DNA of 64,000 nucleotides from Acidovorax sp. 107 (lineage in GTDB: Bacteria; Pseudomonadota; Gammaproteobacteria; Burkholderiales; Burkholderiaceae_C), in contig NZ_QBTZ01000001.1 of NCBI RefSeq assembly GCF_003058055.1, positions 3,304,001-3,368,000 on the forward strand. The letters run 5' to 3'. Below are positions 46,685 to 55,975 of this stretch, one piece after another (the stretch's first letter is position 1; each line of letters opens with the position of its first letter). The notes under the pieces are model-generated. The model worked only from the letters and a program-made list of their open reading frames with translations, ran no database searches and was not told the DNA's origin. Both the position numbers and the translations under genes were made by a program.

Positions 46685-47566
46685 TCAAGCGCTGATCTCG
46701 TCCTGCAGCCACTGCACAAAAACCAGCGTCTCCGGTGACGGGTCCGGCGCCATGCCCAGGTAGTGCCGCGTGAGTGGCAGGCGCAGGGTGGGCAGCGGCG
46801 ACACCAGCCGCCCCGAGGCCAGGTCGTGGGTGATCAGCGACACCGGGGCCACGGCAAAACCCAGCCCGTCCAGGGCGGCCTGCAGCACAAAATGCAGGTG
46901 GTCAAACTGCAGGCAGCTGGCGGGTTGCAGCCCGGGGGCGTTCACCTGCTTCTTCCAGCCTTCCCAGTCCTTGCTGCGCGATTTGGACAGCAGCAGCACA
47001 TGGGCCGACAGCGCCTCGGGCTGCGCCACCGGGCGCTGGGCGAACAGGGCGGGCGCGCCCACCACCAGCGCCTCGTCCTCCAGAAACGGCTGCACCTGCA
47101 TGCCCGGCGGCCACCCGCGCGGGCCGCGCCGCAGGGCCAGGTCGAAGGCCTCGGTGGCGTGGTCTGGCGCCAGCGTGCTGGTGATGACCTGGGGCTCGAT
47201 GTCCGGGTGCTGGGCCACGAAGCCCGGCAGCCTCGGAATCAGCCAGCGCACCGCAAAGCTGGGCCGCACATTGATCTTGACGCTGCGCAGCCCGGCATCG
47301 CCGCGCAGTGCCTGGGCGGCGGCGCCGATCTGCGCGAGCGCAGGGCCCACCTGCGCGTGGAACTGGTGGCCCGCCGCCGTGAGCAGCACCTGCCGCGTCT
47401 TGCGTTCGAACAGGTCCACGCCCAGGTGGGCCTCCAGCGCCTTGATCTGGCGGCTGATGGCGCTGTGGGTGACGTGCAGCTCCAGCGCGGCGTGGGTAAA
47501 GCTCTGGTGCCGCGCCGCCGCTGCAAAGGCGCGGACCGCATTCAACGGGGGCAGGCGGGGTGACAT
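46685..47566 (-). CDS. LysR family transcriptional regulator (GcvA-like)
   Basis: The 293-residue protein has an N-terminal LysR helix-turn-helix (SFTHAALELHVTHSAISRQIKALE) and a substrate-binding domain. SPRLPPLNAVRAFAAAARHQSF is the usual LysR N-terminus, so the ATG at 47566 is chosen over longer options. It lies downstream of the EamA transporter gene on the same strand, which is a possible target, though LysR genes usually act on a divergent neighbour. Confidence 0.85.
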   Translation of the reverse strand: MSPRLPPLNAVRAFAAAARHQSFTHAALELHVTHSAISRQIKALEAHLGVDLFERKTRQVLLTAAGHQFHAQVGPALAQIGAAAQALRGDAGLRSVKINVRPSFAVRWLIPRLPGFVAQHPDIEPQVITSTLAPDHATEAFDLALRRGPRGWPPGMQVQPFLEDEALVVGAPALFAQRPVAQPEALSAHVLLLSKSRSKDWEGWKKQVNAPGLQPASCLQFDHLHFVLQAALDGLGFAVAPVSLITHDLASGRLVSPLPTLRLPLTRHYLGMAPDPSPETLVFVQWLQDEISA

Positions 47567-47680
47567 GCGAGGGATCTTCTCACGCGTGCAGACAGAGGCG
47601 CCATGTACTCGGTGCGCGTTTGCCACAGACCTTCACCGCTGCCCCCCGCCCGAAGGTCAATGAGTGGTTGGGGTGAGAAT

Positions 47681-47745
47681 TGCTATAAAAATAAGAGCAT
47701 TTAATGTATGAAAAATAAGCGCTACGGCCTGTTTTGGCGCCCATT
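47681..47745 (+). repeat. AT-rich dispersed island, copy 8
   Basis: ATTGCTATAAAAATAAGAGC, then AAAAATAAGCGCTACGGCCTG, between the LysR start and the transporter's stop. Confidence 0.6.
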
Positions 47746-47760
47746 CTTCTGTGCCAGGGC

Positions 47761-48684
47761 TCAGGCTGCCGCCGGCCGCCGGTTCACTAGCACGATGCCC
47801 GTTGCCACCAGCACCAGCGCTGCCACCAGCCCGGGCGTCACGGGCTCGCCCAGCCACCATGCGCCAAACAGCAGCGCAAACACGGGCGTGAGGAATACAA
47901 ACACGGAGATGCGGGTGGCAGGGTAGTGCGCCAGCATCCACATCCAAGCCAGGTAGCTCACAAACGCGCCCACCAGCGCCTGCACCAGCAGCGAACCCCA
48001 GGCAAAGCCACTGAATTGCCAAACCCAGGCCTCGCCCAGGCCCAGCGACAGCAGCGGCAGCACCGCCGTGCTCACAGCCACTTGGTAGAAAAGCTGCTTG
48101 GCGGGGGCCACGCGCGCCAGCGGCGTGGTGCGGATGACCACGGTGGTCAGCGCCCACATCAGGCCCGCTGCCAGTCCCAGCAGGTCCCCCAGCCAGCCTT
48201 GGGGCAGTGCCGCGCTGGCATGGCCCAGCAGCCCATCGCCCAGCGCCAGCCCCACCCCCACAAACGCCGCCGCCAGGCCCAGCCACTGCCAGCCCTGCAG
48301 GCGCTCGCCGGGGATGAAGCGCGGCAGCAGCAGCGCCACCCAGAAGGGCGAGGCATACAAAAACACCGTGAGCCGCGATGCGGTGGTGTACTGCAGGCCC
48401 AAATAGATGCACGCAAACTCGCACGCAAACAGGGTCCCCGCCAGCAGGCCGGCGCGTGCCGCGCCCGCCGGTTCCCCCGCGCTGGACAGCCGCACCCCGC
48501 GCCACAGGCACCAGGCCGCAATGGCCACCGCAGCCAGCGCAAAGCGCACAAACGCCTGGAATACGGGCGCCACCTCGGCCACGGTGGCCTTGACCAGCAC
48601 CTGCTGGAAGCCCCAGAACATGCAGCAGGCAAGCAACAAAGAGATGGCGAGGGCGTCGAGGTGGGTTTTGCGGGGAGAAGGCAT
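47761..48684 (-). CDS. EamA (DMT) family transporter
   Basis: The 307-residue protein has ten predicted transmembrane segments in two repeated EamA halves, for example LLLACCMFWGFQQVLVKATV and LLGLAAGLMWALTTVVIRTT as the equivalent starts of the two halves. Members export amino acids or other metabolites. The ATG at 48684 is chosen since it begins the first helix. A polar loop joins the halves. Confidence 0.85.
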   Translation of the reverse strand: MPSPRKTHLDALAISLLLACCMFWGFQQVLVKATVAEVAPVFQAFVRFALAAVAIAAWCLWRGVRLSSAGEPAGAARAGLLAGTLFACEFACIYLGLQYTTASRLTVFLYASPFWVALLLPRFIPGERLQGWQWLGLAAAFVGVGLALGDGLLGHASAALPQGWLGDLLGLAAGLMWALTTVVIRTTPLARVAPAKQLFYQVAVSTAVLPLLSLGLGEAWVWQFSGFAWGSLLVQALVGAFVSYLAWMWMLAHYPATRISVFVFLTPVFALLFGAWWLGEPVTPGLVAALVLVATGIVLVNRRPAAA

Positions 48685-48854
48685 CGCTGCATTATCAAAG
48701 GGCCGGGCCGCACGGCCGGTCGCCTGTGTGCGCTGCCAAGCCCCCACGCAAGCCGGTGTTCATGCCGGAAAGGTGCGAACCAACGCTTACACAGGCCCAC
48801 GGTACACTTTGCGGCTTCTGAAACAGGTTCCCGCGCTCCTTTTCCTATCCCCTC

Positions 48855-49613
48855 ATGGCCCTTACGACGGCGGCGCAGTCCCGCTCCAGCTTTGACCTCA
48901 AGAGCGCCTCGCTGCCGGTGGTGGCGGTGTTGCTCAAGACCACCGACGCCGCCCAGTTCGTAGCCGACCTGGCCGAGCGCGTGGCCGATGCCCCGGGATT
49001 TTTTGACAACGACCCGGTATTGATTGACCTGGCGCCCGTGCGTGAGGCCGAAGCGCCCATCGACTTTGCCGCCATCGCAGCCGCGCTGCGCGAACACAAC
49101 ACCCTGCCCGTGGCCGTGCGCGGCGGCAGCCCCGACCAGATGGAGGCGGCACGCACTGCGGGCTTGGCTGCAGCGCCCGATGCGCCCCCCGCGCGAGCCG
49201 AGGCGCCCGCGCCGGTGCAGGAAGTGGTGCGCGAGGTGATCCGCGAGGTCGAAGTGGTGCGCGAAGTGCCCATGCCCGGCCCCGGCACGGTCGTGGTGGA
49301 CAAGCCCTTGCGCTCCGGCCAGCAGGTCTATGCGCGCGGCGCCGACCTGGTGGTGATGGCCGTGGTGAGCTTTGGCGCCGAGGTGATTGCCGACGGCAAC
49401 ATCCACGTCTATGCCCCGCTGCGTGGCCGCGCGATTGCCGGTGCACGCGGCAACACCGAAGCCCGCATTTTTTCGACCTGCCTGGAGCCACAACTGGTTT
49501 CCATCGCAGGGATCTACCGCACCACCGAGACCGAGCTGCCCGCCGATGTGCGCGGCAAGCCGGCCCAGGTGCGGCTCGAAGGCGAGAAGCTCCTCATCGA
49601 GCCGCTGACCTGA
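48855..49613 (+). CDS. minC: Septum site-determining protein MinC
   Basis: MinC blocks FtsZ rings away from mid-cell. The 252-residue protein has an N-terminal FtsZ-inhibiting domain (to about residue 105), a Pro/Ala/Glu/Val/Arg-rich linker with REVIREVEVVREV, and a C-terminal beta-helix domain (VVVDKPLRSGQQVYARGADLV, then NIHVYAPLRGRAIAGARGN, EPQLVSIAGIY) that binds MinD. It starts the min operon and is 47 nt upstream of minD. Confidence 0.95.
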   Translation: MALTTAAQSRSSFDLKSASLPVVAVLLKTTDAAQFVADLAERVADAPGFFDNDPVLIDLAPVREAEAPIDFAAIAAALREHNTLPVAVRGGSPDQMEAARTAGLAAAPDAPPARAEAPAPVQEVVREVIREVEVVREVPMPGPGTVVVDKPLRSGQQVYARGADLVVMAVVSFGAEVIADGNIHVYAPLRGRAIAGARGNTEARIFSTCLEPQLVSIAGIYRTTETELPADVRGKPAQVRLEGEKLLIEPLT

Positions 49614-49660
49614 TCCCTTCATTCCCCATTCGTACCAACCCCACAGAGAATCAGCAACAC

Positions 49661-50476
49661 ATGGCCAAAATCGTCGTCGTGACCTCCGGCAAAGGTGGCG
49701 TGGGCAAGACCACCACCAGCGCCAGCTTTGCCACCGGCCTCGCCCTGCGCGGCCACAAGACCGCCGTGATCGACTTTGACGTCGGCCTGCGCAACCTGGA
49801 CCTCATCATGGGCTGCGAACGCCGCGTGGTGTATGACCTGATCAACGTGATCCAGGGCGAGGCCAACCTGAACCAGGCGCTCATCAAGGACAAGCAGTGC
49901 GACAACCTGTTCGTGCTGGCCGCCAGCCAGACGCGTGACAAGGACGCGCTGACGCAAGATGGCGTCGAGAAGGTCCTCAAGGACCTGGCCGCGATGGACT
50001 TTGAATACATCGTCTGCGACTCGCCCGCCGGCATCGAAAGCGGCGCGCTGATGGCCATGCACTTTGCCGACGAGGCGCTGCTGGTGACCAACCCCGAGGT
50101 GTCTTCGGTGCGCGACTCCGACCGCATCCTGGGCATGCTGGGCAGCAAGACCAAGCGCGCCATCGACGGCGGCGAGCCGATCAAGGAACACCTGCTCATC
50201 ACGCGCTACAACCCCAGCCGCGTGCAGGACGGCCAGATGCTGAGCCTGGAAGACATCCAGGACATCCTGCGCATCAAGCTGATCGGCGTGATCCCCGAGT
50301 CCGAAGTGGTGCTGCAGTCGTCCAACCAGGGCACGCCAGCCATCCATGCGCAGGGCAGCGATGTGAGCGAGGCATACAAGGACGTGATCGACCGCTTCCT
50401 GGGGCAGGACAAGCCGCTGCGTTTCATTGACGCCGAAAAGCCCGGCTTCTTCAAACGCCTGTTCGGGAGCAAATAG
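49661..50476 (+). CDS. minD: Septum site-determining protein MinD
   Basis: MinD is the ATPase of the Min system and brings MinC to the membrane. The 271-residue protein has the deviant Walker [11 protein letters not shown] at 9-18, the CDSPAGIE switch II and MGCERRV near the dimer face, and ends in an amphipathic membrane-targeting helix ([11 protein letters not shown]). It is followed by minE 2 nt after its stop. Confidence 0.97.
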   Translation: MAKIVVVTSGKGGVGKTTTSASFATGLALRGHKTAVIDFDVGLRNLDLIMGCERRVVYDLINVIQGEANLNQALIKDKQCDNLFVLAASQTRDKDALTQDGVEKVLKDLAAMDFEYIVCDSPAGIESGALMAMHFADEALLVTNPEVSSVRDSDRILGMLGSKTKRAIDGGEPIKEHLLITRYNPSRVQDGQMLSLEDIQDILRIKLIGVIPESEVVLQSSNQGTPAIHAQGSDVSEAYKDVIDRFLGQDKPLRFIDAEKPGFFKRLFGSK

Positions 50477-50478
50477 CC

Positions 50479-50745
50479 ATGGCTTCTTTCCTGTCCTTCC
50501 TGCTCGGCGAGAAGAAAAAAACCGCCAGCGTAGCCAAGGAGCGGCTGCAGATCATCCTGGCGCACGAGCGCAATGGCCGCAATGCGTCCGAGCCCGACTA
50601 CCTGCCCGCGCTGCAGCGCGAGCTGGTGGCGGTGATCTCCAAGTACGTCAAGATCAACCCCGACGACCTCAAGGTGCACCTGGAGCGCCAGGACAACCTG
50701 GAAGTGCTGGAAGTCAAGATCGAGCTGCCCGATACCGTGCGATAG
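50479..50745 (+). CDS. minE: Cell division topological specificity factor MinE
   Basis: The 88-residue protein activates MinD ATPase and drives Min oscillation. [25 protein letters not shown] is the membrane and anti-MinCD region and the C-terminal half the topological-specificity domain ([35 protein letters not shown]). The GGGAGC site lies in the end of minD. It is the last gene before a strong terminator. Confidence 0.95.
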   Translation: MASFLSFLLGEKKKTASVAKERLQIILAHERNGRNASEPDYLPALQRELVAVISKYVKINPDDLKVHLERQDNLEVLEVKIELPDTVR

Positions 50746-50798
50746 GACGCCACGGCCACCGGGCCGCGCACTCCCATCGCGCCCCTTCGTCGCCCCAG

Positions 50799-50835
50799 AC
50801 CCTGTCCCGCAACCTGCGCGGCAGGGTTTCTTTTT
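50799..50835 (+). terminator. Rho-independent terminator of the min operon
   Basis: ACCCTG (50799-50804) pairs with CAGGGT (50822-50827), with an inner GC stem and loop AACCT, then TTTCTTTTT. Confidence 0.8.
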
Positions 50836-50878
50836 GGGCTGGTGGGGCCTGATTTGGCCTGACAATTGCTAGATGTAC

Positions 50879-50892
50879 TAGGGTAATCCCTA
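50879..50892. promoter_or_regulatory. GGGTWAWCCC palindrome, site C
   Basis: TAGGGTAATCCCTA lies 22 nt upstream of the FUSC gene start and matches sites A, B and D. Confidence 0.5.
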
Positions 50893-50914
50893 ATCTCTCG
50901 GCAACAAGGCTCCT

Positions 50915-53113
50915 GTGGACACAACCTGGAAACTCAGCTGGCAGCGTGCGCGTAACCATGAGGGCGTCACGCGCGGCGCACGTGCCTTGGTGGCCCTGGC
51001 CGCCGTGCTGGCCTATGGCTGTTGGGCCGACTGGCAGGCCGAGCTGATGCCGGTACTGCTGGGCGTGATCGCCAGCGCACTCACCGAAACCGACGACAGC
51101 TGGCGCGGGCGCCTGCGGGCGCAGTGCCTGGCGCTGGCGTGTTTTGGCCTCATGGCCGGGGCCGTCTGGGCCGCGGTGTCCTGGCCCCGGGTGCTGATGG
51201 GGGTGATGGCATTGCTGGCCTTTGGCATCACCATGCTGGGGGCGCTGAGCGAGCGCTATCGCGCCATTGCCTTTGGGTCGCTCATCCTGTTCATCTATGC
51301 GGGGCTGGCCGCCCACAGCAGCCGTGCGGGTGCGGGTGACGCCATTCCCCGCATGCTGGCCGGTGCGGCCTGGTACGGCGTGGTGTCTGTGATGTGGCAT
51401 GCCGTGCTGCCGCGTGCACCGGTGCGCTACCGCCTGGCCAAGCTCTACGCCATGCTGGGCGAATACCTGCGCCTGAAGGCGCTGTTGCTGGAACCGGTGC
51501 GGGATGTGGACCTGGAGCGCCGCCGCATGGCACTGGCGCTGCACAACGGCCGCGTGGTGGACGCCCTCAACGCCACCAAGGAGAGCCTGATCACCCGCAT
51601 GGGCCGGGGCACGCCCCCGCTGTGGCTGCAGACCGCCATGCACCAGTACCTGGCGGCGCAGGACGTGCACGAGCGCGTGAGTTCGTCCCACGAGCATTAC
51701 GACCTGCTCGCCCAGTCGTTTTTTCACAGCGATGTGCTGTACCGCTGTCAGCGGGTGCTCACGCTGCTGGGTGAACAGGCGCTCAAGCTGTCGGTGGCGA
51801 TCGAGGCGCAGTCGGTGCCCCAGCACTGGGGTGTGACGGCCCGTGCCATCGAGGACATGCAGGCTGCCGTGGCGCACCTGGAGTCTCGAACGCAGTCCAG
51901 CGGCGCCATACCCCCACCCGCCCAGGCCCGGCCGTTGCGGTCGCTGCATGCGCTGGCCGACAACCTGACGGCGCTGGCCGGGGTGTTTGCCGGTGCGCTG
52001 ACGCTGCCGGCTAACGCCGCTGAAGCGGCGGTGGACTATGCACTGTTTGACCGGGAGCCCCGCAGCCTGCGCGACGCCTGGGTGCGCCTGCGCTCGCACT
52101 GGCAGTTGCAGTCTCCCTGGCTGCGCCACAGCCTGCGGCTGAGCCTGTCCCTCATGGTGGGCTTTGCCCTCATGCAGGCCACGGCCGACCCGCACGGGTA
52201 CTGGATCTTGCTGACCATTGTGTTCGTGAGCCAGCCGCAGTACGCGGCCACGCAGACGCGGCTGATGGAGCGCGCCAAGGGCACGGCCATGGGGCTCGCA
52301 CTCGGGTGGGCGGTGATCCAGCTGTTCCCGGGCGAGCTGGTGCAGGCCGCTTTGCTGGTGCTGGGGGGCGCGGTGTTTTTTGGCGCGCGGCACACCCGCT
52401 ACACCCTGGCCACGGCGGCGGTCACCACCTTGCTGCTGCTCAGCTTTCACCAGATGGGCGCGGCCAGCGGCGTGATCTCTGCGCGCCTGCTCGATACCGT
52501 GGTGGGCTGCGTGATCGCGGCCGTGGCCTCATGGCTGGTGCTGCCGTCGTGGCAGTCGCGCCACTGGCCCCGGCTGGCCGCCCAAGTGCTGCAGACCCAA
52601 GCGCTGTACCTGCGGGAGATCCTGGCGCAGTACCAGGGCGGCAAGTGCGACCACCTGGCCTACCGCCTGGCCCGGCGCAATGCCCACAACGCGGATGCCG
52701 CGCTGTCCAACTCGTACAGCGCCATGCTCAAGGAGCCTTTGCATGTGCGTGGCAACGCCGAGGTGGTGGGGAATTTTCTGTGCCTGTCGCACACCCAGCT
52801 CAACTACCTGTCGGCGCTGGGCGCCCAGCGCGGTGCCGCAGCCGCTCAGCCTATGGACGATGCCACCCGCGAGCTGGCGCAAACCCTGCTGGCGTCCCTG
52901 CAGCAACTGGCGCTGGAGCTGGAGCGCGCGCAGCAGTCAGGCCGGGTGCGCAAGGCCCACAGTGCCCCGGCAGTGGCCGAGGTACTGCGCGAGTGGGGTA
53001 CGGTACCGGCAGCGCCCAGCGCGCACAGCCTCATGGCGGCGCAGCTGCAGCTGGTGGGCAAGGTGTTTCCGCAGCTGCAGGCGCAGGCGCGCCAGCTGGT
53101 GACCACGGAATAG
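50915..53113 (+). CDS. FUSC/YccS family integral membrane protein
   Basis: The 732-residue protein has two hydrophobic halves, each with five to six transmembrane segments, separated by a large soluble domain: ALAAVLAYGCWADWQAELMP at the start and SLSLMVGFALMQATADPHGYW and LLTIVFVSQPQYAATQTRLMER in the second half, the FUSC signature. YccS-like proteins are thought to export aromatic acids or drugs. The start is a GTG with AAGG upstream; sensible alternatives are not obvious. The gene is separate from min, beyond its terminator. Confidence 0.88.
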   Translation: MDTTWKLSWQRARNHEGVTRGARALVALAAVLAYGCWADWQAELMPVLLGVIASALTETDDSWRGRLRAQCLALACFGLMAGAVWAAVSWPRVLMGVMALLAFGITMLGALSERYRAIAFGSLILFIYAGLAAHSSRAGAGDAIPRMLAGAAWYGVVSVMWHAVLPRAPVRYRLAKLYAMLGEYLRLKALLLEPVRDVDLERRRMALALHNGRVVDALNATKESLITRMGRGTPPLWLQTAMHQYLAAQDVHERVSSSHEHYDLLAQSFFHSDVLYRCQRVLTLLGEQALKLSVAIEAQSVPQHWGVTARAIEDMQAAVAHLESRTQSSGAIPPPAQARPLRSLHALADNLTALAGVFAGALTLPANAAEAAVDYALFDREPRSLRDAWVRLRSHWQLQSPWLRHSLRLSLSLMVGFALMQATADPHGYWILLTIVFVSQPQYAATQTRLMERAKGTAMGLALGWAVIQLFPGELVQAALLVLGGAVFFGARHTRYTLATAAVTTLLLLSFHQMGAASGVISARLLDTVVGCVIAAVASWLVLPSWQSRHWPRLAAQVLQTQALYLREILAQYQGGKCDHLAYRLARRNAHNADAALSNSYSAMLKEPLHVRGNAEVVGNFLCLSHTQLNYLSALGAQRGAAAAQPMDDATRELAQTLLASLQQLALELERAQQSGRVRKAHSAPAVAEVLREWGTVPAAPSAHSLMAAQLQLVGKVFPQLQAQARQLVTTE

Positions 53114-53148
53114 GGGAAGCGCGCGGTGCCCGGGTCTGCCCAAGCGGG

Positions 53149-53739
53149 TCAACGTGCGTGCTTGGAGAACTTGCCCGCAAAAGCCTGGGCAATGCTCAGC
53201 CCGCGTTGCCCCGCGACCAGCGTGGCGGTCTGCCCGGCGGCGATGGTGCCGGGCCGGTCCACCGCCAAGTAGTAGCCGCAGCAGCCCGCCACCGCCATGG
53301 CGCGGCCGGCCTGGACAAAGCCCATCACGGCATTGAACTTGAAGCAGGGCTCGCGCGGCGCCGCCACGCGCAGCACGCAGTCGGGGAAATGCCACTCGTC
53401 GCCCACAAACACCTCATGCTCCAGCGGGCCGTCGATGGTGAGGTTCTCGCCCATGAAGCCCGGCGGCAGCGTTTCGTCGAACAGGCTCACGCCCCGGTCG
53501 CGCCGCTGGGCCTGCCAAAACGCATAGTGCGCGGCGGGGTAGGCATACACCGCCTTGGTCAGGCCGCCGTGCACGCTCAGGTCGGCCTGCTCGTCCCCCG
53601 CCAGCCCCAGCGGGCCCACGGCCACGGGGCCGGTGACGGATGTTTTGCCGATGGCGGTGAGCACCGACCGCTCGCCCACCTTCAGCCGCCGGGCGGTGCC
53701 GATGTTCACGTTGCGGACCACCACGGAGGGCGCCGTCAC
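53149..53739 (-). CDS. MOSC domain protein (YiiM type)
   Basis: The 196-residue protein has a MOSC fold: AGDEQADLSVHGGLTKAVYAYPAAHYAFW, PGFMGENLTIDG and CFKFNAVMGFV with the conserved Cys. YiiM-type MOSC proteins act on molybdenum cofactor-linked substrates such as N-hydroxylated compounds. Its GTG start overlaps the flavin reductase stop (GTGA), suggesting that the reductase could feed it electrons. Confidence 0.88.
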   Translation of the reverse strand: MTAPSVVVRNVNIGTARRLKVGERSVLTAIGKTSVTGPVAVGPLGLAGDEQADLSVHGGLTKAVYAYPAAHYAFWQAQRRDRGVSLFDETLPPGFMGENLTIDGPLEHEVFVGDEWHFPDCVLRVAAPREPCFKFNAVMGFVQAGRAMAVAGCCGYYLAVDRPGTIAAGQTATLVAGQRGLSIAQAFAGKFSKHAR

Positions 53740-54257
53740 AGCGGGTGCTCGGTGTAGAACTTGCCGCCGTGGTACAGCAGGGGCGATGCGCCCTCGCGGT
53801 GCTCGCAGCGCTCCACCTCGCCCACGAAGATGGTGTGGTCACCCTCCTTGTACTGGCTGCGGTTGAAGCACTCGAACGTGGCGGCGGCACCGGCCAGCAG
53901 CGGCGCGCCGCTGATACCGGGGCGGTGCTCCAGGCCAGCCCAGCGGTCAATGCCGCGGGTGGCGAACCGTTCGGCCAGGTCCTTCTGGTCAGCCGCCAGC
54001 ACGTGGATGGCGTAGTGCGAGCCGTTGGCAAACGCCGGCATGGTGCTGGCGCCGTGCGACAGGCTCCACAGCACCAGCGGGGGCTCCAGCGATACCGAGT
54101 TGAACGAACTGGCCGTGAGCCCCACCAGTTCTCCCCCCGCATTGCGGGCGGTGACGATGGTCACGCCCGTGGCGAACATGCCCAGCGCATCGCGGAATTC
54201 GCGGGACGAAAAGCTGGGTGGCAGGGCAAGGGCGGGGCGGGGGGGCGAAGGGTTCAC
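53736..54257 (-). CDS. Flavin reductase domain protein (FMN)
   Basis: The 173-residue protein is a flavin reductase: FRDALGMFATGVTIVTARNA, GLTASSFNSVSLEPPLVLWSLS and DHTIFVGEVERC are the usual motifs for FMN binding and NAD(P)H use. The GTG at 54257 is the start; no better codon is seen. It overlaps the MOSC gene and is divergent from an alpha/beta hydrolase-like gene 104 nt away. Confidence 0.88.
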   Translation of the reverse strand: MNPSPPRPALALPPSFSSREFRDALGMFATGVTIVTARNAGGELVGLTASSFNSVSLEPPLVLWSLSHGASTMPAFANGSHYAIHVLAADQKDLAERFATRGIDRWAGLEHRPGISGAPLLAGAAATFECFNRSQYKEGDHTIFVGEVERCEHREGASPLLYHGGKFYTEHPL

Positions 54258-54361
54258 AAAAGCGGCGCCAGCGGTGGCGGCGTGGGGGCAAGCGACAGGA
54301 CCTATTATCAGGCGCCACCTTCCGCCGCGCTGTTGCGGGGTTTACTTCTGCTTGTCACCGC

Positions 54362-55153
54362 ATGGCTGCTTCGCTTCCGACCTTCACCACCCTGGGCTTC
54401 GGCCCCACCGTGCTCATGCTGCACGATGCCGACGGCGACCACCTCACCTTTGCGCCCCAGGTGGAGACCCTGGCCACGATGGGGTACCGTGCCGTGGCCT
54501 GGGACATGCCCGGCTATGGCCGCAGCGCGCCCGTGGAGCCCTACACCTTCAAGGCGCTGGCGCAGAGCTGCCTGGCGCTGATCGATGCCCTGCGCTGCGG
54601 CCCGGTCACGCTCGTGGGCCATGGCATGGGCGCCATGGTGGCGCTGGAGGCCGCCGTGCGCGATGCGTCACGGGTGCGTCGCATGGTGCTGTGCGCGGGT
54701 GGTCCGGCGCTGGATGCCCAGGCCGTGCAAGACTGGGTGGCACCGCGCGAGCAGGCCCTCAAGGCCCTGGACGCGGGCGGCAGCATGGAGCAATTGGCCC
54801 AGACCCTGGTGCCGCAGTGCATCGGCACCGGTGCCCTGCCCGAAGGCGTGCGGCTGGCGGGCCATGCGTTGGGGCGGGTGTTTCCGGGTGCCTACCGCCG
54901 CGCCCTGGACGCCCTGCCCACGTTTGACCGGGGGGCCGCCGCGCTGGCGCATCTGGCCATGCCGGTGTTGCTGGTGGGGGGCGAACAGGACCGTTGCACG
55001 CCGCCCGCGGCCCTGCAGGCCCTGGCCCAGGTGCTGCCGGATGCGCAGATGGAGCTGCTGCCGCATGTGGGGCATTGGCCCCAGCTGGAAGACCCTGAAG
55101 GCTTTGACGCAGCGCTGCTAGATTTTCTGGCCCAGCGGCGCACGCTGCACTGA
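54362..55153 (+). CDS. Alpha/beta hydrolase-fold protein lacking the nucleophile
   Basis: The 263-residue protein has an alpha/beta hydrolase fold, but the nucleophile elbow reads GHGMG at 86-90 so the expected Ser88 is Gly. The Asp (GGEQDRCTPP) and His (PHVGHWPQLE) positions remain. The change from GHS is a single base (AGC to GGC). It may be a non-catalytic or altered enzyme, such as a binding partner. It starts at ATG 54362 and precedes a YdcF-type gene by 61 nt. Confidence 0.8.
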   Translation: MAASLPTFTTLGFGPTVLMLHDADGDHLTFAPQVETLATMGYRAVAWDMPGYGRSAPVEPYTFKALAQSCLALIDALRCGPVTLVGHGMGAMVALEAAVRDASRVRRMVLCAGGPALDAQAVQDWVAPREQALKALDAGGSMEQLAQTLVPQCIGTGALPEGVRLAGHALGRVFPGAYRRALDALPTFDRGAAALAHLAMPVLLVGGEQDRCTPPAALQALAQVLPDAQMELLPHVGHWPQLEDPEGFDAALLDFLAQRRTLH

Positions 55154-55214
55154 CCCTTTGGACCCCGCTTTGCCCAGCCACCGCGCCGGGGCATGAACGC
55201 TGCCTTTTTTCTCC

Positions 55215-55973
55215 ATGTTGTTTGCCCTCAAGAAAATTCTGTCTGCGCTGCTGTTGCCGCCGGTGTCCAGCATCGTGCTGGCGCTGTTCGGCCTGTGGCT
55301 GGCGCGCTACCACCGTCGCACGGGCAATACGCTGGTGGTGCTGTCGCTGCTATCAGTGCTGGTGCTGTCCTGGCCGCCGGTGTCGGACGCGCTGGTGCGC
55401 AGCCTGGAGCGCTACCCCGCCGTCACGCCGCGCCAGCTGCCCGAGGCGAAGGTGCAGGCCATCGTGGTGCTGGGTGGCGGCGCCGACACCGTGGCGCCCG
55501 AATACGGGGTGGACGTGCTCAGCCGGGGTGCGCGCGAACGGGTGCGCTATGCCGCCTACCTGCAGCAGCAGACGGGTTTGCCCATTCTGGCCACCGGGGG
55601 CTCCACGGGCGGCACACGGGCCGAGGCCCTGGTGATGAAGGATGTGGTGGAGCGGGAGTTCAAAGGCCGGGTGCGCTGGACCGAAGTGGAGTCCCTCGAC
55701 ACCCGCAACAACGCCACCAGGTCGGCCGTCCTGCTCAAGGCCGCGGGCATCGAGCGCATTGCGCTCGTTACCCACGGCTGGCACATGGTGCGTGCCGCCC
55801 GGGACTTTGAGCAGGCCGGGCTGCAGGTACTGCCTGCGCCCATGGGCTTCAAAGGGGGGCAGGCGCGCAAGCTGTATCGCGTGCTGCCGCGCGCCTCGGC
55901 GCTGTCCGACAGCAGCCTGGCGCTGCATGAGTGGCTGGGCATAGTGGCCCAGCGTGCTTCGCTGGACCGCTGA
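55215..55973 (+). CDS. YdcF/DUF218 (ElyC/SanA-like) family membrane protein
   Basis: The 252-residue protein has two N-terminal transmembrane helices and a soluble DUF218 domain: AIVVLGGG, LPILATGGSTGGTRAEALVMKD and LDTRNNATRSAVLLK with ALVTHGWHMVRA are the usual motifs. Related proteins (ElyC, SanA) affect envelope integrity and peptidoglycan precursor handling. It follows the serine-less hydrolase gene in the same direction and is convergent with an oxidoreductase. Confidence 0.88.
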   Translation: MLFALKKILSALLLPPVSSIVLALFGLWLARYHRRTGNTLVVLSLLSVLVLSWPPVSDALVRSLERYPAVTPRQLPEAKVQAIVVLGGGADTVAPEYGVDVLSRGARERVRYAAYLQQQTGLPILATGGSTGGTRAEALVMKDVVEREFKGRVRWTEVESLDTRNNATRSAVLLKAAGIERIALVTHGWHMVRAARDFEQAGLQVLPAPMGFKGGQARKLYRVLPRASALSDSSLALHEWLGIVAQRASLDR

Positions 55974-55975
55974 GA

